Positions 32,834-44,680 are shown, counted from the stretch's first letter. The stretch is DNA of 64,000 nt from Streptomyces mexicanus (GCF_902506575.1 NZ_LR732544.1:2617862-2681861); one strand, 5' to 3'. The notes: generated by a model from the sequence alone, not told the origin. Translations and numbers: made by a program.

Positions 32834-35490
32834 TGTCCACGGACACCCGCCCGGAGACCCACACGGACACCCGTCCGGACACCCCCACGGACACCCCCAC
32901 GATCGTGCTCGTCGGCCACGGCATGGTCGGCCAGCGCTTCCTCGAAGCGCTCGCCGGGCGCGGCCTGACCGCGACGCACCGCGTGGTGGTGCTGTGCGAG
33001 GAGCCGCGCCCCGCCTACGACCGCGTGCAGCTCACCTCCTACTTCTCCGGCCGGACCCCGGACGAACTGTCGCTGACGGACCCGCGGTTCATCGCGGACC
33101 ACGGGATCGAGCTGCACCTCGGTGATCCGGCCGAGGCGATCGACCGGGAGCGGCGCACGGTCACCGCCCGCTCCGGGCGGGTCTTCGGCTACGACGTCCT
33201 GGTGCTGGCCACCGGCTCCTCCCCCTTCGTGCCGCCGGTGCCCAACAAGGACGCCACCGGCTGCTTCGTCTACCGCACCATCGAGGACCTGCTCGCCATC
33301 GAGGAGTACGCGCGGACGAAGGCCACCACGGGCGCCGTGGTGGGCGGCGGGCTGCTCGGCCTGGAGGCCGCCGGCGCGCTCAAGGGCCTCGGCCTCGACA
33401 CGCACATCGTGGAGTTCGCGCCGCGGCTGATGCCGGTCCAGGTGGACGAGGGCGGTGGCGCGGCGCTGCTGCGCACCATCGAGGGCATGGGGCTGACCGT
33501 GCACACCGGCACGGGCACGCAGGAGATCGTCACCGGCGACGACGGCGCGGTGCGGGGCATGAAACTCTCCGACGGCTCCGAGATCGCCACCGACCTGGTG
33601 ATCTTCTCCGCCGGTGTGCGCCCCCGCGACCAGCTGGCCCGCGCCGCGGGCCTGGCGGTCGGCGAGCGCGGCGGGATCACGGTGGACGCGCAGTGCCGTA
33701 CGGTCACCGACCCGCACGTGTTCGCGATCGGCGAGTGCGCGCAGGCCGTGGACGGGCGGGTGTACGGGCTGGTGGCGCCCGGCTACGAACAGGCGGAGAC
33801 GGCCGCGGCCACCATCGCCGCGGACGAGGCGTCCTTCACCGGCGCCGACCTGTCCACCAAGCTGAAGCTGCTCGGTGTGGACGTGGCCTCCTTCGGCGAC
33901 GCGCACGGCACCACCGAGGACTGCCTGGACGTGGTGTACGCCGACTCGCGGTCCGGCCTGTACAAGAAACTGGTCGTCGGCCGGGACGGCACGCTGCTGG
34001 GCGGGATCCTGGTCGGGGACGCGGAGGCGTACGGCACGCTGCGCGCGCTGACCGGCTCGGTGCCGCCCGTCGCCCCCGAGGCGCTGGTCCTGCCCGCCGG
34101 CGCGGGCGCCCCGGCGCAGCTCGGTCCGGCCGCGCTGCCCGACGAGGCGGTGATCTGCTCCTGCCACAACGTCACCAAGGGCACGATCCGCGGCGCGGTC
34201 ACCGAGCACCGCTGCACCACCGTGCCGGAGGTGAAGCAGTGCACCCGGGCCGGCACCGGCTGCGGCTCCTGCGTGAAGGTGCTCACCCAGCTCGTCGAGG
34301 GCGAGCTGGAGGCGAACGGCGTCGAGGTGGACAAGGGCCTGTGCGGCTGCTTCGCGCAGACCCGCGAGGAGCTGTACGAGATCGTCCTCGCCCTGCGCAT
34401 CGCCTCCTACCAGGACCTGCTGGACCGCTACGGCCGCGAGGAGGCCCGGGGCGGCGACGGCTGCGAGGTCTGCAAACCGGCCGTGGCCTCGATCATCGCC
34501 TCGCTCGCCCCGGCGATCGGCGCGAGCGGGTACGTCCTGGACGGCGAGCAGGCCGCGCTGCAGGACACCAACGACCACTTCCTGGCCAACCTGCAGAAGA
34601 ACGGCTCGTACTCCGTCGTGCCGCGCATCCCGGGCGGTGAGATCGCGCCCGAGAAACTGATCGTGATCGGTGAGATCGCCCGGGACTTCGGGCTCTACAC
34701 GAAGATCACCGGCGGTCAGCGCATCGACATGTTCGGCGCCCGGGTCGAGCAGCTGCCGCTGATCTGGGCGCGGCTGGTGGACGCCGGCTTCGAGTCGGGG
34801 CACGCCTACGGCAAGTCGCTGCGCACGGTGAAGTCCTGCGTGGGCTCGACCTGGTGCCGCTACGGCGTGCAGGACTCGGTGCGCATGGCGATCGACCTGG
34901 AGCTGCGCTACCGGGGGCTGCGCTCCCCGCACAAGCTGAAGGCGGCCGTCTCCGGGTGCGCCCGGGAGTGCGCGGAGGCCCAGTCGAAGGACTTCGGCGT
35001 GATCGCCACCGCGAACGGCTGGAACCTGTACGTCGGCGGCAACGGCGGCGCCACCCCGCGCCACGCCGACCTGCTGGCGCAGGACCTGTCGGACGCCGAA
35101 CTGGTCCGTTTGATCGACCGGTTCCTGATGTTCTACATCCGCACCGCCGACCGGCTGGAGCGCACCAGCGTGTGGCTGGAGCGGATCCCCGGCGGCCTGG
35201 ACCACGTGCGCGACGTGGTGGTCCACGACTCCCTCGGCATCTGCGACGAGCTGGAGTCCCTGATGGCGGCGCACGTCGCGCACTACCGCGACGAGTGGGC
35301 GCAGACCGTGAACGACCCGGAGAAGCTGGCCCGGTTCGTGTCCTTCGTCAACGCCCCCGACACGCCCGACCCGGTGGTCGCCTTCGTCCCGGAGCGCGAC
35401 CAGATCAAGCCCGACCTGCCGCTGCTGGACATCGGCAGGCGGCGCACCGAGGAAGACGTCCTGGACCTGGAAGGAAGCGCCCAGCGATGA
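32833..35490 (+). CDS. nirB: nitrite reductase large subunit
   Basis: An 885-residue NADH-dependent siroheme nitrite reductase. Order of domains: FAD/NAD(P) reductase (TIVLVGHGMVGQRFLEAL; GAVVGGGLLGLEAAGAL), a BFD-type 2Fe-2S domain near residue 440-490 (ICSCHNVTKGTI and TGCGSCVKV), then the nitrite/sulfite reductase ferredoxin-like and 4Fe-4S/siroheme domains with SCVGSTWCRYGVQDS and AVSGCARECAEAQSKDFG, which supply the four cluster/siroheme cysteines. It reduces nitrite to ammonium in the cytoplasm. Length is a little above the usual 840-850 because of the Thr/Asp-rich N-terminal repeat (TDTRPETHTDTRPDT). It overlaps nirD by four bases. Confidence 0.95.
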   Translation: MSTDTRPETHTDTRPDTPTDTPTIVLVGHGMVGQRFLEALAGRGLTATHRVVVLCEEPRPAYDRVQLTSYFSGRTPDELSLTDPRFIADHGIELHLGDPAEAIDRERRTVTARSGRVFGYDVLVLATGSSPFVPPVPNKDATGCFVYRTIEDLLAIEEYARTKATTGAVVGGGLLGLEAAGALKGLGLDTHIVEFAPRLMPVQVDEGGGAALLRTIEGMGLTVHTGTGTQEIVTGDDGAVRGMKLSDGSEIATDLVIFSAGVRPRDQLARAAGLAVGERGGITVDAQCRTVTDPHVFAIGECAQAVDGRVYGLVAPGYEQAETAAATIAADEASFTGADLSTKLKLLGVDVASFGDAHGTTEDCLDVVYADSRSGLYKKLVVGRDGTLLGGILVGDAEAYGTLRALTGSVPPVAPEALVLPAGAGAPAQLGPAALPDEAVICSCHNVTKGTIRGAVTEHRCTTVPEVKQCTRAGTGCGSCVKVLTQLVEGELEANGVEVDKGLCGCFAQTREELYEIVLALRIASYQDLLDRYGREEARGGDGCEVCKPAVASIIASLAPAIGASGYVLDGEQAALQDTNDHFLANLQKNGSYSVVPRIPGGEIAPEKLIVIGEIARDFGLYTKITGGQRIDMFGARVEQLPLIWARLVDAGFESGHAYGKSLRTVKSCVGSTWCRYGVQDSVRMAIDLELRYRGLRSPHKLKAAVSGCARECAEAQSKDFGVIATANGWNLYVGGNGGATPRHADLLAQDLSDAELVRLIDRFLMFYIRTADRLERTSVWLERIPGGLDHVRDVVVHDSLGICDELESLMAAHVAHYRDEWAQTVNDPEKLARFVSFVNAPDTPDPVVAFVPERDQIKPDLPLLDIGRRRTEEDVLDLEGSAQR

Positions 35491-35837
35491 CCCTGGCACT
35501 CGAGACCACCGACCTGAAGGTGCAGCTGCGGATCGGCGACGGCTGGTTCACCGTGTGCGACCTGAGCGCCCTGCTGCCCGGCCGCGGCGTCGCCGCGCTG
35601 CTGCCGGACCGCCGGCAGGCGGCCCTCTTCCGCGACCGCGCGGGCCGGCTGTACGCCATCGACAACCGTGACCCGTTCACCGGCGCCGCGGTCCTCTCCC
35701 GCGGCCTGACCGGCACCCACCGGGGCCGCCCGTTCGTCGCCTCGCCGCTGCTCAAGCAGCGCTTCGACCTGGAGTCGGGACGGTGCCTGGACGACGAGAA
35801 CGTCCGGGTGACGGCGTACCCGGTCCGGGCGACGTGA
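35487..35837 (+). CDS. nirD: nitrite reductase small subunit
   Basis: A 116-residue Rieske-fold protein of the NirD family (VCDLSALLPGRGVAALLP; LYAIDNRDPFTGAAVLSRG; VASPLLKQRFDLESGRCLDD). As usual for NirD, the two Cys-His pairs of true Rieske proteins are missing, so it is a structural partner and not a 2Fe-2S carrier. Start ATG 35487 overlaps the nirB stop (ATGA) and has AAGGAAG upstream. It completes the NADH-nitrite reductase. Confidence 0.93.
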   Translation: MTLALETTDLKVQLRIGDGWFTVCDLSALLPGRGVAALLPDRRQAALFRDRAGRLYAIDNRDPFTGAAVLSRGLTGTHRGRPFVASPLLKQRFDLESGRCLDDENVRVTAYPVRAT

Positions 35838-35866
35838 ACGGGCGGCGCGAGCGGCCCGGGGGCCCC

Positions 35867-35929
35867 ACCGACGACGCCGCCTCGGTGGTCGGCGCCGACC
35901 TGGTGGTGGACGGCGGCGCCGCCGCCTGA
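35867..35929 (+). pseudogene. C-terminal relic of an SDR oxidoreductase
   Basis: A frame ending in TGA at 35927 reads TDDAASVVGADLVVDGGAAA, the typical end of a short-chain dehydrogenase (normally ...SSYVTGADLVVDGG...). No start, Rossmann motif or YxxxK precedes it; the same frame runs back into nirD. It is a short gene remnant left by deletion between nirD and the sugar transporter operon. Confidence 0.65.
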
Positions 35930-35936
35930 GGGACGC

Positions 35937-36770
35937 TCAGTCGATCCCGGAGCGCTCCACGCCCGCCACGATCCACCGCTGGAAGCACAGGAACACCAGC
36001 AGCAGCGGCAGGATCGACACGGCCGCCGCGACGAACAGCTCGTGCAGGCGGACGACCTGGGCGGTGGTGAAGGAGGACAGGGCGACCTGGACCGTCCAGG
36101 CGCTCTGGTCCTGGCCGATGACCAGCGGCCACAGGAAGGCGTTCCAGGCGCCGATGAACACGATGGTGCCGACGGCCGCGAACACCGGGCGGGCGTTGGG
36201 CACGACGACCAGCCAGTACGTCCGCCAGGGGCCGAGTCCGTCCACCTGGGCCGCGTCCTCCAGCTCCCGGGGGAAGCCGAGGAAGTACTGGCGGAAGACG
36301 AAGCAGGCGAACGCCGAGAACAGCGTCGGGACGATCAGGCCCCGCAGGGTGGAGATCCAGCCCAGCGTGGAGACCAGCACGAAGCTGGGGACGAAGGTGA
36401 CGGCGGCCGGGACCATCAGGGTGCCCAGGACCGCGTAGAACACCTTGTTGGCGTGCCGGTAGGGGATGCGGGCCAGGCCGTAGCCGGCCAGCGAGGCGAG
36501 GAGCACCGTGCCGAGGGTGGTGGCGACGGCGATCAGCGCCGAGTTGAGCAGGGAACGGGCGAACGGCACGGAGGTGTCGTCGAACAGCTCGCGCACGTTG
36601 CCCCAGCGCAGTTCGGCGGGGAAGAAGGTCCACTCGGGGGAGGTGATGTCCCGCTCGGAGGACAGGCCGTTGCGCAGCAGCAGGTAGAAGGGGATCAGGA
36701 AGAGCACGGCGAGCGCGATCAGCAGGGCGAGCCGCAGCGCCCGCCCCACCCGCACCAGGGCGTCATCCAT
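35937..36770 (-). CDS. sugar ABC transporter permease (MalG/AraQ type)
   Basis: A 277-residue membrane protein with six predicted helices and the binding-protein-dependent permease EAA motif (FPRELEDAAQVDGLGPWRTYW). This is the second permease of a CUT1 carbohydrate importer. It overlaps the upstream permease gene by eight bases. No ATP-binding gene is in the operon; in Streptomyces such importers normally share the MsiK ATPase encoded elsewhere. Confidence 0.92.
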   Translation of the reverse strand: MDDALVRVGRALRLALLIALAVLFLIPFYLLLRNGLSSERDITSPEWTFFPAELRWGNVRELFDDTSVPFARSLLNSALIAVATTLGTVLLASLAGYGLARIPYRHANKVFYAVLGTLMVPAAVTFVPSFVLVSTLGWISTLRGLIVPTLFSAFACFVFRQYFLGFPRELEDAAQVDGLGPWRTYWLVVVPNARPVFAAVGTIVFIGAWNAFLWPLVIGQDQSAWTVQVALSSFTTAQVVRLHELFVAAAVSILPLLLVFLCFQRWIVAGVERSGID

Positions 36771-37746
36771 CGGCGTCCCTCCGTCCCAGCCCGAACCAGC
36801 GGGCCTGGCCGACCGTGACGACGGCGATGATCAGCGCGAGGATCACCGCGCCCGCGCTGCCCAGGCCCAGGTTCTGCCCCTGGCCGAGCGCGGTGTAGTA
36901 GAGGTAGACCAGTGGCGGCCGGGCGTAGGGCGGGTAGCCGCGCGCGTCGGAGAGCAGGTTGTAGAACTCGTCGAAGGCCTGGAAGGCGTTGATGACGAGC
37001 AGCAGCACCACCGCCACCGAGGTGGCCCGCAGCTGCGGCAGGGTGATGTGCCGCAGCACGGTCCAGCCGGGCCGGGCGCCGTCCACCGCGGCGGCCTCGT
37101 ACAGGACGGGGTCGATCCGCTGCAGCCCGGCCAGGAACAGGATCATGTAGAAGCCCGCCTGGAGCCACAGCCGCACGGTGACGACGACCAGCCAGTACCA
37201 GGGCGGGTCGGTGGTGGACAGCCAGGCGACGGGATCGCCGCCGAACCATCCCAGGACGGTGTTGGCCAGGCCGAACCTGACCCCGTTGAAGATCGACATC
37301 TTCCAGATCAGCGCGGCGACGACGTAACTGCACGCGGCGGGCAGGAAGAACACCGAGCGGAAGAACGCCCGCGCCCGGCGCACCCGGTTGACCATGAGGG
37401 CGAGCGCGAGGGCCAGGACGTAGGTGGCCGGGACGATGAACGCCGTGAACAGCAGGAAGACGCGCAGGCTGTCGAGGAAGGCGTCGTCCGACAGCATCGC
37501 CGTGTAGTTGTCCAGGCCGACGAAGTGCGTGGGCGTGACGGTGTTGTGCGCGTCGAAGAAGCTCAGCGCGACGCTCCACAGCAGCGGCACGTAGGTGAAC
37601 AGCGCGAGCCCCGCCGCGAACGGCCCGACGAACACCCAGAACCACAGCGCGCGCCGCCGGCGCACCGCGCGGGCGCTCGGGGTCCCCTCCCCCGCGGCCC
37701 GCGCGGGCGCCACCGGTGCGTCCGCGTCCACGGTCCGAGCGCTCAC
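36763..37746 (-). CDS. sugar ABC transporter permease (MalF/AraP type)
   Basis: A 327-residue permease. An alanine-rich cytoplasmic N-terminus is followed by six predicted helices and the EAA loop (IDPVLYEAAAVDGARPGWTV). Start GTG 37746 overlaps the stop of the solute-binding gene by four bases (GTGA), so it is translationally coupled. It forms the membrane channel of a CUT1 importer with the following permease. Confidence 0.92.
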   Translation of the reverse strand: MSARTVDADAPVAPARAAGEGTPSARAVRRRRALWFWVFVGPFAAGLALFTYVPLLWSVALSFFDAHNTVTPTHFVGLDNYTAMLSDDAFLDSLRVFLLFTAFIVPATYVLALALALMVNRVRRARAFFRSVFFLPAACSYVVAALIWKMSIFNGVRFGLANTVLGWFGGDPVAWLSTTDPPWYWLVVVTVRLWLQAGFYMILFLAGLQRIDPVLYEAAAVDGARPGWTVLRHITLPQLRATSVAVVLLLVINAFQAFDEFYNLLSDARGYPPYARPPLVYLYYTALGQGQNLGLGSAGAVILALIIAVVTVGQARWFGLGRRDADG

Positions 37747-39002
37747 GACGCCTTCTTCACCCGGTCGAGTTCGGCCGACACCTTCCGCACGACCGTCTTC
37801 AGCTGGCTGTCCGGATCCGCACCGTCCTTGATGATCCGGCTCAGCGCGTCCTGGTAGGCGGTCTGGGCGGCCGGGGTCCACAGCAGCGGCTGCGCGTAGC
37901 CGTGGTCGGTGGTGAAGCGCACGGCGTCGGCCGCGGCACCGGTCCGCAGCTTGGCGGCCTTCTTCGCCAGCGACAGGCGGGCGGGGATGTGGAAGCCGTA
38001 GGACAGCGCGAAGTCCTCCTGGTCGTCGGTGCGCTCCACCCACAGCCACTTCACGTACTCCTTGGCGGCCTCCTTGTGCCGGCTGCGGGCGCTGACGGCG
38101 GCCGCGTAGGCGCCGACGGGCACGGCGGGCCGGCCCGCGGGGCCGTCGGCCGGGAAGGGCAGGACGCCGAAGTCGTCGCCGAGTTCCTTCTGCACCTGGG
38201 GCAGCGCCCACAGCCCGGACCACTGCATGGCGGTCAGGCCCTGGACGAAGGCGGACGGGTCGGACCAGTCGGCGGGGGCGCCGAGCAGCAGGGACTTGCC
38301 GGCGTACAGCCGGTGCAGCTTGCCGAGCGCGCGGGCGGCGGCCGGGTCGTCGAAGCCGACCTTGCCGTCGTCGGTGACGAGCTGGAGTCCGGCCGCGTAC
38401 AGGGGGGTTCCGCCGAGGACGCCCGCGCCGCCGTCGTTGCCGAGGAAGAGGCCCTTGACCTTCTTCGTGGTGAGCTTCCCCGCGGCGTCGACGAGCGCGT
38501 CGAGGGTGGCGGGCGGCTGAAGCCCGGCGTCCTTCAGCAGGCTCTTGCGGTAGTAGAGCATCTGCATGTCGATGACCTGCGGGATGCCCCAGATCTTCCC
38601 GTCGTGCGTCTTGGGGGTGAGCACCGCCGGGTTGAAGTCGTCCTTGACGCCCGCCAGCAGGTCGGTGAGGTCGACGACCTGGCCGCCCTGGATCTGGTCC
38701 AGGGTGGGGCCGTTGACCTCGAAGACGTCGGGGCCGGAGTCGGTGAGCAGGGCGGCGGCGGTCTGCTGGTCGTAGTTGCCCGGCCGCCACTGCACGGTGA
38801 CGTGCGCCTTCTGGTACGCGGCGGCGTACCGCTTCACCGCCTGCTCGGTGCCCGCCTCGCCGTACTGGTGGTACCACTGCGACAGCGCCGGGCCCGATCC
38901 CCCGCCGCCGTCGCCGCGTCCGGTGTTGCTCCCGCAGGCGGCGAGCAGTCCGCCGCCCGCGGCCGCGGTGGCGGCGAGCAGTGCTCTGCGGGTGATGGTC
39001 AT
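37743..39002 (-). CDS. sugar ABC transporter solute-binding lipoprotein
   Basis: A 419-residue family-1 extracellular solute-binding protein. The N-terminus MTITRRALLAATAAAGG has a twin-arginine-like TRRALL element followed by lipobox LLAAC, so it is an exported lipoprotein, perhaps by Tat. The mature part has usual features (SQWYHQYGEAGTEQAVKRY; FPADGPAGRPAVPVGAYAAA). Start ATG 39002 has AGGGGG upstream; an upstream ATG/GTG frame exists but lacks a signal sequence. The actual sugar cannot be inferred, since no glycosidase or catabolic gene is adjacent. Confidence 0.92.
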   Translation of the reverse strand: MTITRRALLAATAAAGGGLLAACGSNTGRGDGGGGSGPALSQWYHQYGEAGTEQAVKRYAAAYQKAHVTVQWRPGNYDQQTAAALLTDSGPDVFEVNGPTLDQIQGGQVVDLTDLLAGVKDDFNPAVLTPKTHDGKIWGIPQVIDMQMLYYRKSLLKDAGLQPPATLDALVDAAGKLTTKKVKGLFLGNDGGAGVLGGTPLYAAGLQLVTDDGKVGFDDPAAARALGKLHRLYAGKSLLLGAPADWSDPSAFVQGLTAMQWSGLWALPQVQKELGDDFGVLPFPADGPAGRPAVPVGAYAAAVSARSRHKEAAKEYVKWLWVERTDDQEDFALSYGFHIPARLSLAKKAAKLRTGAAADAVRFTTDHGYAQPLLWTPAAQTAYQDALSRIIKDGADPDSQLKTVVRKVSAELDRVKKAS

Positions 39003-39226
39003 GGTGCGCCCCCTGACGTCGTCCTCGATCCACGCGTACGCGCGCGGCCGTGCGTGGTGCACGCGCGGTGCACGGCCCAACGATCAACCATGCACCGCGA
39101 TTACGACAGGAGCGTTGCGGCAGTGTGTGGCTGTCAAGAGCGCCGTTCCGGCCAGGGCGCGGCACGCGAGGCGAGGGCAGTGGCACGAGGTGAGGAGCGG
39201 CACGAGGTGAGGGGCGGCAGAGGTGA
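39003..39226. other. promoter region of sugar importer with repeats
   Basis: No gene is seen. GTGCAC occurs at 39057-39062 and 39068-39073, one helical turn apart, and ATGCAC follows at about 39090; this may be a LacI-type operator for the importer. Further right, 39182-39231 holds three copies of a 16-17-bp tandem unit (GGCACGAGGTGAGGRGC), a slippage-type repeat between the importer and ppdK. Confidence 0.5.
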
Positions 39227-39231
39227 GGGGC
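39182..39231. repeat. 17-bp tandem repeat, three copies
   Basis: Units start at 39182, 39199 and 39216 (GGCACGAGGTGAGGAGC, then GGCACGAGGTGAGGGGC, then a copy one base shorter). They abut the ppdK terminator. No coding role is evident. Confidence 0.75.
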
Positions 39232-39257
39232 GGCACCCCCGCACAGGGTGCCGCCCC
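39227..39257 (-). terminator. ppdK terminator hairpin
   Basis: GGGGCGGCACCC and GGGTGCCGCCCC make a perfect 12-bp stem with a 7-base loop, 120 bp after the ppdK stop on the minus strand. A U-like tract (TTCTTG) exists on the plus-strand side, so it may work in both directions. Confidence 0.7.
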
Positions 39258-39376
39258 TTCTTGTGGTGCCGGGATCCCCGACGCAATCGGTCTTGAGGGT
39301 CGGGGACTGCGCCGAGGATCCCGGGGTCCTACCGGTGCCTCCGTGTCCGCCGGCGCCTGCCGGCGTCCAGCGGTTT

Positions 39377-42124
<2,748 letters not shown>

Positions 42125-42382
42125 GGGTCTCGACTCCTCGAGGACGCGGTGGCTGCCCTGACGGCGAGGAACATACCCAGATCGAAGGCATCTGGGGAGG
42201 TCCACGGGCGCGTCATGCGCCCGTAACCACCCGTCCGCCAGCGGATCGAAAGTCAAGGCTTGGCAAGCCGTCGAGGCGTGATGTTTTCACTTCTTGAACG
42301 CATCAACTCCCGTAGACCGACTCGCGCGCTCACATGAGCACCTTCCGGCACGATTGATTTCGATCGATGAACGATCAAGGCA

Positions 42383-42397
42383 TGGCACTCAGTGCCA
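42383..42397. promoter_or_regulatory. perfect palindrome, operator candidate
   Basis: TGGCACT, C, AGTGCCA: a 15-bp perfect inverted repeat in the ppdK/ltaS-like divergent region. The half-site shares GCACT with the HrcA CIRCE element but the spacing is wrong for CIRCE. It suits a TetR- or GntR-class dimer. Confidence 0.5.
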
Positions 42398-42500
42398 CCC
42401 TTTGGAGAAGTGCATCCGCTCATGATCCGCTCATCTGAGCGCATCCCTTATCAGGGGTGGCGAGAATCACGCTGCCACAGCCCGCCGGATTTCACCATGC

Positions 42501-42656
42501 GGACGGGTCCCGGACGACTCCCGGGCGATTCCCTGACGGCTGCCGGACGCCTCCCGGACGGCTCCGGACTCCTCCCGGACCGCCCTCCTCGCACGCCTCC
42601 CGGACGGCTCGCGGACCGGCATCGCGCACGCTGCCGGGACGTCGGCCGGACGGCTC
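42501..42656. repeat. degenerate CCCGGACGGCTC repeats
   Basis: Imperfect copies of TCCCGGACGGCT occur around 42508, 42552, 42598 and 42648 with variants between. The array lies in the leader region of the ltaS-like gene. Confidence 0.5.
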
Positions 42657-42787
42657 CGCGCCCGTTTGCCGAGTCTTGGACGAGGACGGTGAACGCGAGC
42701 GGCCGAGGCGTCGTACGGGAGGGCGGCGGGCCCCTCCCTCCCCGGGCCCGCCCCCTTGAGCCGAGCCGCGCAGGAAGGACCCCCCGG

Positions 42788-44560
42788 GTGTCCCAGCAGA
42801 CGAGCACACGCCGGTCACCGGACCCGGCCGGGACGCCCCGCCGCGCCCTGCGCCTTCCGCGCTTCCTCCACCCGCGTACGGCGCGCCGGCTGCGCCGGGC
42901 CTGGCACCGCCGGCTGGCCGCGCACCCGCAGGCCGCGCGCGGCCTGTCCGGTGCCGTCACCGTCCTCGCCGTGGCCCTGGTGGTCCTCGCGCTGCTGCTG
43001 CCGAACAAGCGCGAGCAGTTCCACGCGGCGGCGTTCCTGCGGATCCCCGTGGAGGCGCTGCTCGGGGCGGTCGTGCTGGTCGCCCTGCCGCGCGGGCCGC
43101 GCACGGTGGTCGCGGCGCTCGCCGGGACGGCGCTGGGCGCGCTGACGGTGCTGAACCTCGCGGACATCGAGTTCAACCAGTACCTCGGCCGCAGTTTCGA
43201 CGTGGTCCTGGACTGGCCGCTGCTCGGCGACGCCCGCTCGTATCTGGCGGACACCCTCGGCGGCACGGTGGCGCTGCTCGCCGCGGTCGCCGCCGTGCTG
43301 CTCGTGCTCGCGCTGCTCGCGGTGCCGGCGCTGGCCGCGGTCCGCGTGGGCACCATCCTCGGCCGGCACAGGACCCGCGCCACCCAGGGGCTGCTGCTGG
43401 CCTGCGCGGTGTGGATGACGTGCTCGAGCCTGAACGTGCGCCTGGACGGCATCCCCGTGGCCTCCGGCCACACGGTGACCATGCTCCGCTACCACGCGCA
43501 GGCGCTGCGCTCGACGCTGCGGGACGAGCGGGCGTTCGCGCGGACCGCGCGGGCCGACGCGTTCGGCGGCACGCCCGGCGATCAGCTCCTGCCGGACCTG
43601 CGCGGCAAGGACATGGTCTTCACCTTCGTCGAGAGCTACGGCCGCAGCGCGATCGAGGACCCGGTCGAGGCGCCCGGCGTCGACCGCACCCTGGATGCGA
43701 GCACCCGGGCCCTGGCCCGGGCCGGCTTCCACGCCGCAAGCGGCTGGCTGACGTCGGCGACGTACGGCGGCGGCAGCTGGCTGGGCCACTCCACGTTCAT
43801 GTCGGGCCTGTGGATCGACAACCAGAACCGCTACCGCACGGTGACCTCCGGCGACCGCCTCACCCTGACCGAGGCGTTCCGCAGGACCGGCGCCTGGGAC
43901 ACGGTCGGGATCATGCCGGGCGTGCAGAAGGGCTGGCCGGAGGCGAAGTGGTACGGCCTGGAGAAGGTCTACGACGCCCTCCGGCTGGGGTACCGGGGCC
44001 CGAAGTTCAGCTGGTCGACCATGCCGGACCAGTACGCGCTCCAGGCGTTCCAGCGCCTCGCGCACGGCGGGAAGCACGCCAAGCCGCTGGCGTCGTTCGT
44101 CATCCTGACCTCCAGCCACCAGCCCTGGGCGCCGATCCCGAAGCTCGTCCCCTGGGACGAGCTGGGCGACGGCTCGGTGTTCCGCGGCATCGAGGCGGCG
44201 GGCACCCCGCCCCAGGAGGTCATCGCGAACGCCACCCGCTCGCGGCAGGAGTACGGCCGGTCGATCCAGTACTCGGTGACCGCCCTGACCCAGTGGCTCG
44301 AGCGCTACGGCACCGACGACACCGTGCTGGTCCTCCTCGGCGACCACCAGCCCATCGCCCGGGTCAGCGGCGACCACGCGAGCCGGGACGTGCCGGTCTC
44401 GATCGTCGCCAAGGACCCGAAGGTGCTGGAACGGATCTCCGGCTGGGGCTGGACGGCCGGGCTGCGCCCCGCCCACGACGCCCCGGTGTGGCCGATGAGC
44501 GCCTTCCGCGACCGCTTCCTGACGGCCTACGGCTCCGTCCCCCACCCGACGAAGGGCTGA
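42788..44560 (+). CDS. LtaS-like membrane sulfatase / phosphotransferase
   Basis: A 590-residue alkaline-phosphatase superfamily protein. Four or five membrane helices lie in residues about 55-225 (VTVLAVALVVLALLLP; LEALLGAVVLVALP-like; AAVLLVLALLAVPALAAV), followed by an external sulfatase domain: MVFTFVESYGRSAIED for the first metal glutamate, GGGSWLGHSTFMSGLW with the nucleophile serine/threonine region, and VLLGDHQP for metal ligands. Such enzymes transfer phosphoglycerol or similar groups to wall polymers. Start GTG 42788 has AGGAAGGA ten bases upstream. The specific substrate is not known; it may modify teichoic-acid-like polymers or lipids. Confidence 0.85.
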   Translation: MSQQTSTRRSPDPAGTPRRALRLPRFLHPRTARRLRRAWHRRLAAHPQAARGLSGAVTVLAVALVVLALLLPNKREQFHAAAFLRIPVEALLGAVVLVALPRGPRTVVAALAGTALGALTVLNLADIEFNQYLGRSFDVVLDWPLLGDARSYLADTLGGTVALLAAVAAVLLVLALLAVPALAAVRVGTILGRHRTRATQGLLLACAVWMTCSSLNVRLDGIPVASGHTVTMLRYHAQALRSTLRDERAFARTARADAFGGTPGDQLLPDLRGKDMVFTFVESYGRSAIEDPVEAPGVDRTLDASTRALARAGFHAASGWLTSATYGGGSWLGHSTFMSGLWIDNQNRYRTVTSGDRLTLTEAFRRTGAWDTVGIMPGVQKGWPEAKWYGLEKVYDALRLGYRGPKFSWSTMPDQYALQAFQRLAHGGKHAKPLASFVILTSSHQPWAPIPKLVPWDELGDGSVFRGIEAAGTPPQEVIANATRSRQEYGRSIQYSVTALTQWLERYGTDDTVLVLLGDHQPIARVSGDHASRDVPVSIVAKDPKVLERISGWGWTAGLRPAHDAPVWPMSAFRDRFLTAYGSVPHPTKG

Positions 44561-44680
44561 TCGCCCCGAGCGCGCAGGGACCGCCGACCCTTCCCTCCGC
44601 CGGTCCTCTCCGCCCACGCCCACGCGGGCCGGGCGGGGCCGAGGCACGAAAGGCGGGTCGGCCGGGCGGGCCGGGCCGGG

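Larger units (their letters stand above)
42125..42787. other. long divergent intergenic region ppdK / ltaS-like
   Basis: 663 bp without a convincing gene. The left part (42270-42420) is the most AT-rich native DNA in the window and probably carries the ppdK promoter and a palindromic operator. The right part (about 42501-42656) holds degenerate repeats. An open frame covers the right half on the plus strand but has repeat-derived, low-quality codon usage. Confidence 0.55.

Noticed and set aside
32671-35499. Minus-strand open frame of 942 codons opposite nirB
   Set aside because: It mirrors nirB codon by codon, with low-complexity composition and no plausible start.
42383-42397. CIRCE element for HrcA
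   Set aside because: The GCACT half-site is similar, but CIRCE needs a nine-base spacer; here it is one base, and no chaperone gene is adjacent.
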